Source: Rotaria macrura
Taxonomy: Eukaryota; Rotifera; Eurotatoria; Philodinida; Philodinidae
Length of the DNA stretch: 64,000 nucleotides
Direction of reading: 5' to 3'
Assembly (NCBI GenBank): GCA_900239685.1
Contig: OENT01000923.1
Location: forward strand, 1-64,000
A program made the position numbers and the translations under genes. The notes below the pieces were generated by a model, which saw only the letters and a list, made by a program, of their open reading frames with translations, was not told the origin of the DNA and did not search any database. Within the stretch, counting starts at the first letter, position 1. The number at the start of each line of letters is the position of its first letter. This document shows, one piece after another, positions 36,227 through 47,027 of this stretch.

Positions 36227-36944
36227 AAAAATAAGACTGTGATAGATCTCGGAACTACCTGTGTGACAATTATGAGCCATTGCACTTAAGCCACGAACGA
36301 TGGTATTCAACAATGGTGACCGATTTTACTCATTTTCACAGATGTCAGAGAGTCAACAGTTTGATGATTTTTACCGGAAGTTATTTTGAAAAATATTGAG
36401 CCTTTGATGATTGACTGAGCTTTTACGGAGAACACCATAAGCAAGCATAGTGACAAGTGAACTTTTGATGCTACCATATTTCAAGAATGAATGAAGTGAT
36501 AAATTATATATCTATTCTAATAATAGATTTCACTGAGCTCTGTTTATGCGAAAAATGTCAGCTCCTCCTAACGACGAGTTTGCCCAGGAAAGCCATCGAG
36601 AAATCGACTTTTCACAAAATTTTCTCTTTTGGATTGCAACTTGTATCAAGAATGGGACTTCGTAACATACGTCTCTGGATAAAATATCAGATCTATCACT
36701 TCATTCATTCTCGACAAATGGCCACTTCAAAAATCCATTTTGTGACCATGTTTGTTTATGGTGCTCTCCGTAAAAGCTCAGTAACTCATCAAAAACTCAG
36801 TATTTTTCATAACAACTTCCGGTGAAAATTATAAAACGGTTGACTCTATGACATCTATGAAAATGAGCAAAATCGGTCACTTTCGTTCAGTACAATCGTT
36901 CGTGGCTTACGTGTAATGGCTATTGCATTAAAAAACAGTCTTTT
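36227..36944. mobile_element. 718-bp fold-back element with about 230-bp inverted arms
   Basis: The left arm (36227 to about 36475) and the right arm (about 36720-36944) are reverse complements over most of their length. Shared words include AAGCCACGAACGAT, GTGACCGATTTT, TCACAGATGTCAGAGAGTCAAC with small differences, CCGGAAGTT and GAGCTTTTACGGAGA. The centre is a short AT-rich loop. The frame at 36487-36825 is only readthrough into the right arm. There is no transposase. The left edge lies about 30 bp upstream of the PhyH-family ATG, so it occupies that gene's promoter or 5' leader. Confidence 0.8.
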
Positions 36945-38227
36945 ACTCTTAATATAATGTTGCCAACAAAAATAAAGGTGTGTATATTCTGATTTACTCG
37001 TATCTTACCCTTTTTGAGGGATATTTAGCCCAAGTTTATCTCATAGAAAATGAAACAGAGATAAAGGTTACTGTTGGAATGTAAGTCAACAATTTTTTGT
37101 GTTTGCAAGTGAATGCAGTAACAAACGAAGTAGAAATCATTGCACGTGCATCTGTCGCACTGAAAGTAACACTCAATTATAGGTTACTTTATGAAAGATT
37201 AGGAATAAAAATATAATTGAAAAGTGAAGCCGATCCATTCTCAAGATACATTATCGCGCACAATATGAATGTTAAATGATCGTATTGTCTGGTTTTTAGA
37301 ACAGCCACACATACACATTCATCGCTCGTGTTCTTGCAGGTGGCGCCAAGATATGTTCTACTCTGATCGACACTATCATTAGACAGCTGTGTAGTCAATG
37401 TGGAAAATTACAATAAATAGAATCATAGAAAATTCATATAATATTAATAGGGTGGCATGTCAATGAAGGTATTAGGTACTGTCATTGAGCCGAATAAAAA
37501 AGCATGGGTAGTCTCGATTGTCTCATGTTAGAAAAGGTGAAATGGGGTGGGATTGATATATGTATTGTTGTCTGTGCTCGATTGTGGGTGGTTTGTGTGA
37601 AAGAAAGGTTAACACCTACATTCACAACCATACCATCACAGACAGATCCCCATTACAGAGTTTAACAACAAACATTATATAATGGAGATATATCACAGCT
37701 TAATTTGTCATTTACTTTAATGCATATAAAAAGAAAGATGAAAAATTACGAGGAAACAGAAAAAAATGAAAACGAAAAACAGGGTGCCCATGAGAAGCTG
37801 ACGACACAAAAGGTTGTGGTTTTAGATTTTCTGTATATTCTATTAATATTGTAAACATAACATGTATGATCCTCACGACATATAACAGATTGCTTCTATT
37901 CTCAATTTTGCCCATAGACAAATATTTGACCATCATCAATTTGACCCCAATACGAGTAATCACTTGAATAGAATTCGGATCATGATCACCGATAAGAATA
38001 ATCTCATTTTACCTTCGTTGATTTTCATGTCACTGATGTAATTGTATTGTTCATGGTTGGATAATAGGGTTTGGATAAGGATTTTCCCTCAATTGAAACT
38101 TACGCTCACATTAACACCGACGGCCTCAAAGTATATAGTAGTATGAGATGGCAAAGGAAAGTTAGGCATCGTGTCTATACATAGAATTCAATCAAGAAAT
38201 GAGAGTAAGTAATAACGCATAATAAAC
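36945..38227. other. No supportable gene
   Basis: Short frames only. Scattered GTGGG/TGTGTG words occur near 37545-37600. Confidence 0.45.
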
Positions 38228-39302
38228 TCAGTCGGAACCATCATCCCACTTCTCGCATTCTGTCAATTTTATTTCATATTGTGGTGAACTGTTTTCATTT
38301 TGTTTGATATCTATTATTTTAAATGCTGAGTATGGTAGCATTAATACCTCTTGTTCGTATCGATATAATGATATCTGTTGGAGATCTAATGCTGTTCTTG
38401 GATTTCTTATTTGATATATACACATAACAGTTAATAGATCATCTACAGAGGCGTTTTTTCTATGAAATCTCGATGCTACATATCTTTGTTTTGATGCCGA
38501 CGAAAATGTTTTAGTTAGAATACGTGAGCCAACCTTGTATTTCTGTACGTCATTTACAGTAATCAGCATACCACGAAATACTTTTCCATTGTAAGATAAT
38601 GTCTCGAATTTCGGATGAAAAGCAATTATTGCAATATAGTATGTTCAACTAAGATTATCTGTGTGGGTTAAATTTTTAAGTTGTATCTTTGCTAGATCAA
38701 CATTGAGCTTAGTATAAAATACTGTTTCAGTTGTATACGCCGTTAATATATAAGTTGGATCTTTTTCATCGATTACTTTGTCAAAATATTCTTTGATTTT
38801 ATTGATACCCTCTATATCACGTAATTCATTTTCCAGGTAATTATTTCTAATATACTCAATCATTTCATAAAAGTGTTGATCTTTGCCATAAAATTCTAAT
38901 ATTCTCAAATATTCAAATGCTTGGTAGTCGGCATTATCTGTTGGAAGAATCCACTCGATGGAATCACTGAGGAAACGTTTCTGATTCTTGCTACTGCGTA
39001 TCGATTGTTTTATTCCATCATGTTTAGCTTCATCAATCAAGAGCAGTATTATTATATTTGTTTATTACTGAATAATTAGCACCTTTCTCTAGTAATAGCT
39101 CAACAATCCTGTCGTTTCCTTGACATGCAGCTATATGGAGTGCAGTAGAGCCGTTGGATTCCATTTGATTAACGTCTTCCTCGGACATTGTTTGCAAGGA
39201 ACATTCAACCAAATCGATATCATTGGCTTGGCATGCATAATAAAAGAGGCTCGTCCTGTGCACATCAGATGATGGAACTATCAAAGAGTAAAGACGTTTG
39301 TA
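38228..39302 (-). pseudogene. Ankyrin-repeat ADP-ribosyltransferase, frameshifted and with an internal stop
   Basis: An N-terminal segment opens at a TAG acceptor near 39303 and holds two ankyrin repeats (TSLFYYACQANDIDLVE; GSTALHIAACQGNDRIVELL). It stops at about 39033, and the same protein continues in another frame (IDEAKHDGIKQSIRSS), so one base is lost or gained near 39040. The second part ends at a TGA (38645), but that same frame resumes as YYIAIIAFHPKFETLSYNGK and enters the ART core. The triad is recognisable: Arg in KVFRGM, Ser in TKTFSSASK, and ExE in YRYEQEVLMLPYSAF. The C-terminus at 38228 is normal. With all residues present and only two lesions, this is a young pseudogene or a badly assembled gene. 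The ankyrin-ART architecture occurs in bdelloids and suggests a sensor-effector protein (inference). Confidence 0.82.
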
Positions 39303-40199
39303 CTACTTTTTGTAACAATAGACAGGTTTTGAACTTATTTTGCATGGCTTATGCGTTCAGTATGTCAACATTAGGTTTTAGAAAAAGACTGTTTTGCGGC
39401 ATTAAAATATTGATGCATTTGATTATAATGCATAAGAAATAGGATTAGAAAGTTAGTGTTACCTGGAAGTTACTTTTGCAGATAGCAACAACGAATTCAT
39501 TATCCTTTACATAGTAACGGGCAACAAGCACAATTTTTATTGCTTGGTAAAACAGCTACTTGTCAATAGTAACTTTCCTTTCATATGCTCTAAAAATGTA
39601 CTCAGTGAAAAATTCATTTGTATAATGAACAGCAAGTTCAAAGCTTATGAAATGTCATTAGTACACAAAATGCCATATGACTAAACAATAAGAACGACGT
39701 TTCACTATGTTTATTTGTGAATCACGTGTCAGTCGACACTGAGTAAATTTTTCGACGGAAAGAAAACTTGTGGAAAGATTCGAAACATAGAAGAGTAGAT
39801 TTAATTTTCGATGCTGATTTCAAGAAAGTCAATATGCTTCTATGGGCGTTGTTAGAAATCCAATTTAATTTTCCAGAGATCCTCTGAAAACCGATCGTCA
39901 AATTTTTTTCTCGGAAAACCTTTTTTTCTTTTAAGAATATATACTCTTGATCTTCTTTCTATAAAAATTTATTCAAAAAACAATTAAATGCCATGGCTCC
40001 TGGAAAGGCAAATAATAAATGGTTGTTTATCATTGATAGGCATAACTGGTTAACAAGCAAGCATTTTAATTAGGAGCATTAACTGCATCCCGTATTAGTG
40101 ACATCCATCACCGAATTGAATATCTCGAAAAGTATCAATGCTTTTTAATGGAAGTTTTCAAGCAGATATGACCTTCGAAAACAAGAAAAGATCACATCA
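39303..40199. other. No supportable gene
   Basis: AT-rich spacer between two pseudogenes. A first exon of the ankyrin-ART gene may lie here but cannot be placed. Confidence 0.4.
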
Positions 40200-41618
40200 A
40201 ATACATCTCTATTTTTCTAATAACTGAGGGTACAGATGTAGAGTAGAAGTGGATGCAAATCAGAAAAATAATGACTTTCCATCTGTACTCGCACCCGTGC
40301 CCACTAGCATCTATATCAACCCGCAATGACACCCTACCGGCAGTTATCATTGTAGTAACAGCAGCTGTAGCGGTTTCTACTGTCGATAATAATTCTGCAT
40401 CGGCTACATTTTGTTTAAGAATAACCCAATCAAATGCATAATCATATTGATGTTTTAATCAAGGAAATAAAGTGCGAAATAATTGACATAAATACATATA
40501 ATTTGGCGTTTCTTCGAAACAAAGACCACGACAGTAATTCAAATAAATAGCAAACTCTGCAGGATATTCCTATCGGAAGTAAAAACATCCGTTTTTTTTC
40601 TTTTTCAAAACCAAACTGTTTTCTTTTCAAACTTTGCAAAGTGTTTCGACTGGTGTCGACATTTTGATTTCAGATATTCTTTCATTTCGTTGTTTTTTAG
40701 TTGCCGTGGTAAGATGTTGCCATGGTAAAGAACCACGAATGAAATACATCAAAACATAACCTCATGATTCCATATCATCACGACGACTAGATTAGAATTA
40801 TGTATATAAATTCAATCTCAATAAATTTAATTTTATCTAACCATTGTTCAACAACAAAATGGGCATTAGTGGATGCAAAGAGAGTTGTGCCAATCAATTC
40901 TCTATTCTTTTGAAGGGGAATATGCTCGCGGGTTCGTTGGTCACGATATTTTTTTCTAGTTCCAAAATCAATCAAAAATACCTTGAAACATTAAAAAAAT
41001 TTGTGTTGGTCTTAGTGGTACGTAGCTGATACAATCATAAACAAACTTCACTACAATGAGGACCTATCCCCATTAGAAAATGATCAAGTTTGAAACTAAA
41101 TAATTAAATTCATGAAAACGTTATTGAGTAAAGTATAAAAGCTGGAAATTTGAAAAGTAATTTACTTTTGATGAATTTAATTTTTGTTATGCACAAATTC
41201 AATACGACTGAGCATCTAAAGAAATTTGTTTTTCTTTAAATATAAATTCTCGTTTCGTCTGTTTAAACGAAACTATACCTAATCAGCAAGCATAAGAACC
41301 GTTTTCATAGTAAATTTCCGTGAAGAAAAATTGAAGAGCGCCTCGAGGGATGGTCCAAGTAAATCCATAACAAGAACATTGCAATCTTTTTCTTCCGCAT
41401 AATATCGAATATGTGGTATACCAATGCCATCCGGTAATATTTTATATAGTTTTGATTCAAATCGCAATTGAGGACGCCGAGCATTCACTGAATCAAGTTT
41501 AATAACGACTTCTTCACCATTACTTAGGTTTATACCGAAATAAATATTACCAAATACGCGTGAACCAATCTGATGTACTAATCGATACTTTCTACCAATT
41601 GGAAATTCCTTTTTAGCT
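40200..41618 (-). pseudogene. Casein kinase 1 pseudogene, intron-containing
   Basis: Nearly the whole CK1 kinase can be followed. The N-lobe exon starting near 41618 has [19 protein letters not shown], the VAIK Lys as VIKLDS, and [30 protein letters not shown] follows near 41210, then DHFLMGIGPHCSEV near 41080. The DFG exon (about 40982-40838) has FLIDFGTRKKYRDQRTREHI and LFASTNAHFVVEQ. Then come SRRDD...[14 protein letters not shown] near 40780 and, after a good 63-bp intron, [15 protein letters not shown] and HQYDYAFDWVILKQ. The catalytic HRDIKP segment is destroyed (stops after NKN). Further stops lie before GYVLMYF, after LFP before LKHQYDY, and where the N-lobe exon ends (ADQ codon now TAG). 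Surviving introns show a duplicated gene, not a retrocopy. Confidence 0.9.
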
Positions 41619-42839
41619 GAAATAAGAGTTGATGGGTTGAATCGCAGTGAAGACTCGATGGGAATGAAAGAAACCAATATAAAAAACTTTAACACATTTT
41701 GAATTGAAGATTTTAGCCTGGTCTAATTTCAACGGGGAAAAGCGAGAATTCATCTACTATAAAAACCTTATGAAGCACGAAGGGCGTAGAAGCGACGTAC
41801 AAGGAAGTATAAGATGAGTACGAAGGAAATGCAGGAGGGTGTGGGTAGGATTGTGGATGACCTGGAAACTCTCATTGAAGCTCACATATACGCACATCTT
41901 CAGACGGATATCCCCACTACGCACTAACACTCAATTCTTTCCAACCTTCTTTTACATCTCCTTTGTATGCATCCAAGTATTGACTTAAGTGCTGTTGCGA
42001 TGGATGCGTCATTTCAGAAATGTATTTTTTCTACCTTCTTTTTCAAGTCTTTGCATTTGAAATTGTTTTTTCTCATAAGAATGAAAAAATCAAACAAAAC
42101 GTGCGAACGGTATAAAAAGGCGGAAAGAAGAAAATACCAACACATAAAAATCGCAAAAAAAACACCGAAACTAAACAGGGAGAAAAAAAGTAAAATGATG
42201 AAGATGCCGATATGTAGAAGCAGTAGCGAATCCACTATTTGCGCTGATCAGCGGGTGCCTTCCCTCTCACGAAATGTTTTTCGTCTTCCCCGTAGTAGAA
42301 AGGAAATAGGAAAGAATATTAGTGCCTCAAATAGGCTCCAAAGACGTTTTCTTAACCAGCGAACCGCTATCCCCATACTGATTAGATGATGTGGTAAATA
42401 CAAAGCTTACTATGGAAATATCTTCTCTTTGTTTTATCACTCTCTTATGATATTCATGATGGCAATTCATCCTATAAATGGAACAATATAACAACAACGA
42501 AGATAACCATTTGTCGAGAAAAGGACGGAACAATTTATTTTTATTATAGTCATGTCAAGTGATTTTTCTTATCAAATGAAGATTAACTGTTGTAATGTTA
42601 CTCACCAAAAATGAAACATGATTTCTTGTTTTAAATAAAGGTAAAGTAATGTTGATTTTAAATGATATTATTTAAGAAAAGCAAAAATACGAAAACAAAA
42701 AACATTGACTACGTAGAAACAAATGAATGTTCTGCATGTATATACATCAGGCTTCAAAATGTTGTGCTCAAATTTACTGGTGATCCTAATCATTTACCTC
42801 ATACTGCACACCATGATAAGATGTGTCGCGTGTGTTGTG
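41619..42839. other. No supportable gene
   Basis: A first exon of the CK1 copy is expected upstream of 41618 but not identified. The Lys-rich frame at 41967-42389 and its antisense look compositional. Confidence 0.4.
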
Positions 42840-43390
42840 ATTTGCAACACAATGCACGACATATTTAAGCTCGACGCAGGGTGCTCGTTGCGACACATTT
42901 CACCAAGAAAGAGCACGATACATTCAAAAACGATACATGCAACACATTCTTATATTATGGTTCGAACCTACCCTACAAGATATTTTTCCTTGTATTTTTT
43001 GTTTAAATGCATATAACATCTCTTCGATTTATTTGCCGTTTAATTATTTCTATTCTGAATAACTCAAGTAAGTCAGATCTTCGGATCTGACTGGCGTTGA
43101 GCTGACCCGATCTCTATCAGGCCACTTGAGGGTTTTTCTCTCTGGGCCAATGATCGAGAGAGACATGTTCTCGAATGATCAATAATCGAAAATTAGTTTT
43201 GTAAAAAAGGATTTTGAAAATGCATGGTACGCATATTCAGTCATGTTGTTATCTACAACTGTGTATGCAAAACAAACCGGTGAATGGCTAGCAAGTAGAC
43301 AGAATGCGACACATTCTGATTACGACACACTCTAACCATGATACATTTTCATGATGAAGATCACGACACAAAAGTAACAACACATAAACG
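42840..43390 (-). repeat. Diverged relative of the right part of the 12-15 kb element
   Basis: In reverse complement this segment shares ordered words with 14640-14890: GATTG near GAGAGA, CTCAAGTGGCCTGATAGAGAT against CTGAAGTGGTCTCACAGAGAT, GATCTGACTTACTTGA against GATCTGACTTGCTCGA, GTAGGTTCGAACCA, and GCGACACA words. It is rich in CGACACA/ACACATTC repeats. I could not define terminal repeats for this copy. Confidence 0.5.
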
Positions 43391-45001
43391 AGAAGCATTT
43401 TATTTTACTGTGTACAAATCGGCAGGTGAAATATTTTAGGGGTAAGTTTCATTCGATATTTTGTTTTCGACGTTTTTAGTTTCGGTATTCTCGATGCATA
43501 CCAAAAGTAGATCTTCAGTTAAAGTTTTTTTGCCATGACGCTACTGGTAAATAAGTTGATCATATGAGAGAAATAACAAGAAAATTTTTATCGAATTCTC
43601 AATGGAGGTGCAATCCTAATCTTAAAGTCAATAATATAAAATTCAATAATTCAATAGAGATGCATCAGAATAAAGAATATACATGTTTCGGTATTTTTTT
43701 AAATTCTACTTATTTAAGCATTAAAATAAATTAGTACAACATGAAAGTTTTCTTAATGAATCCTTAATTCCAATTTTGTACATGCATAAAAAAAATTATG
43801 ACGCAGGTAATTTCCCGAGTCACATCTCAAAGATGGTAGAGACAGGCACTTTCACGACAGTGTATTCCTGAAACAGTCCTAATACGAATTCGAACCATCC
43901 CTTATTCACAAGAGAGTTAGAGTTTGTCTTCGTCGTTACTTCGATAGGGTAACGTTTATGCAAATAAACATTTCAATATAAGTTCGTGACCTGGTTTACA
44001 AATGATCCATGGAAAACATTCGCATGAGCTAGAAAAATAATGAAATTCGCTACGCTGCAAATGTTTCGTGTAAAAGCAAAAGATGTATATTTTTTACTAA
44101 TTTTTTCTTGGATTGACGAACTAAACATCTTTTCTCAATAAAGTATTGCCGTGCAAATGACAAATTCTTTTTTCCTACAACATTAGAAAAACAAAACACG
44201 TGGTCATAAGATTCTGATAGGTTCTCTTGCGAAAGAAAAACTACGTACATTAACATATTGCTAACATTGCTTCCTTTTCCTATTCTTCCTTGTTTTTTCG
44301 TTTTTTTTGCTGATGGTGTTGAATTTTACCATGGGAACCTATTTTCTACCACCTGTCTTTGTTTCCATCTCCAGCTGTCAAGAATTCGATTCAATAAAAC
44401 TGCGCTAACATTCAAGGCAAAAATATTGATTACACTTCATCTAATTTTTAGTTTTCACTATTGTTTACGAGATTGTGATGTGGGTGATATATTGAAGTGT
44501 TTAGTGAACACTAAGAAAAACTGCACCTACGCCCACACCGTCATCAGAGTATTTCTTCAGTTTGCAGACATTTTTCATTGAATAAAAATGATTTTTCACT
44601 GATTAAAAAACTCGCGATCCCTCTTAAACAAATTCCTATACTGAGCTCAAATATATTTTTATGTAATTCTGATTTTCAGCGACTTGAATCGACTTCTCCC
44701 GTAACAATCTGTTTGCTTTCAAAAACGATTTATGGAATATCTAAGCATTTGTGAAATTATGAAGCCATAAACATAGGAGTCAACTAAAGATTGATATTAT
44801 ATTTTTTCTATTCTTTTATTAAGTACGTATAGATGAGCATGCTGAATAAAAATCCGAAGAAGATTCGATTTGAATCATAAAGCAAGAGCATTCAGTACAT
44901 TTCCATTTTTATTTCTTTCTAAAAATTCATATGAATCGATTTTAGATCAACATACGTCACATTATAAATTGAATAATTAGAGTAATTATATTCTGAGAGA
45001 A
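43391..45001. other. No supportable gene
   Basis: Open frames here (for example 44258-44581 plus) are hydrophobic or compositional and carry no family motif. Confidence 0.45.
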
Positions 45002-45740
45002 ATGGCAACAGTAAATGAATCAAATTTATGTTCACTCTGCAAAAAGCCTCAGGCAAAATCCATGTGTGTTGGATGTAAAAAATACTTTTGTCGTAAAGAC
45101 TTTAGAGAACATGAGCAACAACTATCGGCTATATTCGATAATGAAATAGTGAGATCGCATGATGAACTTCGAAATCAACTTCAAAAATTAGAAAAATCAA
45201 ATTGTTTGTCATTGGATCTTTTCGATCAAATTGAACAATGGAAAAAAACAACAATCAAGAAAGTGGAAGAAGCAGCAGAAAAAGCTCATCATGACCTTAT
45301 TGAAGTAATCGATAAACAACGAAAAACAATAACACAACAACTTGAACCAATTACAAGAGAAATTCGTTGTCTTCGCGAAGAAGAAAATTTTGCTGAAGAT
45401 GATATTGATCGACTTAAGCAAAATATCAATGAAATCCAGCACAAACTTGAACAATTTATTGGAAAGCAGCGAAATAAAACTATTATTGTTGATAATAATC
45501 AAATTGATTGGAATAGTCTTATCTACATGCGAGAAGAACAAAACTGTAAGTATGTTGAACTAAAGCTGTAGAAGAAGAGACACGCTTAATTGGTCCAATC
45601 TAATATTGTTTGTCATTCGATGATACTTTCTTTGATGAATCGGTTGACATTAAATCATTTGTAGAGGATAATCACGATGAAAGACGCAATATTGAAGAAA
45701 ATAGAATGAAATTTGATTCCAAAGCATCCTTTTAGTATAA
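45002..45740 (+). pseudogene. B-box-type zinc finger plus coiled coil (TRIM-like N-terminal part), probably frameshifted
   Basis: From the ATG at 45002, a Cys-rich module CSLCKKPQAKSMCVGCKKYFC (Cys10, 13, 22, 25, 30 and His37) resembles a B-box zinc site. It is followed by about 130 residues of coiled coil (WKKTTIKKVEEAAEKAHHDL, DDIDRLKQNINEIQHKLEQF). Such proteins are scaffolds or ubiquitin-pathway adaptors; no RING finger is present. The frame stops at 45571, but a one-base shift just before that stop continues as AVEEETRLIGPI, a TAA, then YCLSFDDTFFDESVDIKSFV and on to about 45735. Frameshift plus stop suggests decay. Alternatively, the consensus donor GTAAGT at 45546 ends the exon and the rest is intronic. 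Its natural partner is the SPRY domain at 46333-47027 on the same strand. Confidence 0.65.
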
Positions 45741-45886
45741 ATGAAAGTGTTTTGTCTTTGAATGGGGCAATGTATGGGTGGGTGTGGATGCGAGAGTGTA
45801 TATAGTGATAATACCCATACACCCTTTATTTTTAAAACAAGTGTATGCAAAAGGAATCTAGATTGACATTTTACTGCTTCATATTT

Positions 45887-46185
45887 CCCAGGTCAAACAG
45901 AACGATCCGTAAACGGTCGTATACGGTGAAAACACGGCCAATCACGGCGTCGTAATATCCCGTTTTAACAAGGTCAGTAATACGGCCGTATATTCTATAG
46001 AATACGATAGTATTACGCTGTCTTTACGAGGGTTTTACGGCGTATATGCGGTGTCCGTGTACGTCCGTAATACTGACCTTGTTAAAACGCCACAATACGG
46101 CTTAAAACGGTCGTTTAACCTTGGTATACGATATAAAAACGACCGTTTACGATGCTGTAACGGTGGCCGTTTTGATTGACCTGGG
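45887..46185. mobile_element. 299-bp MITE (CCCAGGTCAA ends) between B-box and SPRY exons
   Basis: It starts CCCAGGTCAAACAGAACG and ends TTTTGATTGACCTGGG. The interior is packed with CGTAAACGG, TACGG and CCGTATA words and contains the palindrome AACAAGGTCAGTAATACGG / CCGTAATACTGACCTTGTT. There is no coding capacity. It is the same family as the right end of 21286-22683. TT precedes and follows it; a target duplication is not certain. Confidence 0.8.
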
Positions 46186-46332
46186 TTACAGTGCTTTTCC
46201 AAAGAAATTATATTACACAAAATAGAATAAGAACGCCAATATTTCATCACTTTTGCGTTCAGTTACAATACCTTTCAAAAGACATACCGAACAACTACGG
46301 CCCTCTTGTAAGGAAATGGGAGACAGTTATAG

Positions 46333-47027
46333 CTCTCTATTCTTAAGCACTATTGCAATGGAACTATCATAGGCCACAAGATCATAGAAAACCTCCTGTT
46401 TCATCCGACCTTGCATCACCCAATGGTTGCCATTTCCCAGGATGGTCTCAAAGCTACTTCTCAAGGTACCTGTACTGCCTTTGTGTTTGCAAATGTAAAG
46501 GATGCTATGTGGCAACATGGTTGTCATTACTGGGAAATCACATTAGAAACGTTGGCTGGTAATATTTTATTTTCGAATTTATGAGTGATGTATGAAAAGT
46601 ATTTTAATAATTTTTAAGGCTGTTACGCATCGATGGGTGTTGCTACGTCTTCATGGACTTCAAATAAACGGCTAGGTGATGATTCTTATAGTTGGGCTTT
46701 AAGAATCTACAATAATCATAGCAGTTATGAACATTCTGGAGTGCGGCATGAGGGTAAATCTTCCGCTTATTACAAATTATTTCCTGTGGGCACTCGTGTT
46801 GGAGCACTGCTGAATTTGGAAGAAGGCACTCTAGAGTATGTTGTTGATGGGGCAAAGAGAGGTAATGCACATGCTATGTCTATAAGTGTTGAAATCAGCA
46901 ATTTCCTTATATTCAAATAGGTGTAGCCTTCAGCAACTTGAAAGGACATATTGTGACTCCAGTCTTCGAGTTCTGTCATACTACTAATTATCGCATGAAT
47001 CACAACGCAATACCACCTTCTACATAG
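46333..47027 (+). CDS. SPRY (B30.2-like) domain, three exons
   Basis: Exons 46333-46558, 46619-46861 and 46921-47027 join in frame with introns of 60 and 59 bp and end at TAG 47025-47027. The translation has SPRY core strands in order: HPMVAISQDGLKATS, FVFANVKD, HGCHYWEITLETLAGCYASM, GVATSSWTSNKRLGDDSYSW, GTRVGALLNLEEGTLEYVVD, then GVAFSNLKGHIVTPVFEF. SPRY domains bind peptides and give TRIM proteins their target specificity. The start of the first exon is ambiguous (AG at 46332 or 46347). It lacks its own obvious ATG, so it is most likely the C-terminal half of the gene that begins with the B-box exon at 45002, from which it is separated by a MITE. The SPRY part itself is undamaged. Confidence 0.8.

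Noticed and set aside
36487-36825. 112-aa plus-strand frame
   Set aside because: It runs from the loop into the right arm of the fold-back element and is not a gene.
41967-42389. 140-aa basic plus-strand frame and its antisense
   Set aside because: Lys/Arg-rich composition, no motif, no splice context; probably chance.
45209-45541. 110-aa minus-strand frame
   Set aside because: It is the antisense of the coiled-coil exon, with Phe/Ile/Ser composition created by Lys/Glu/Asn codons.
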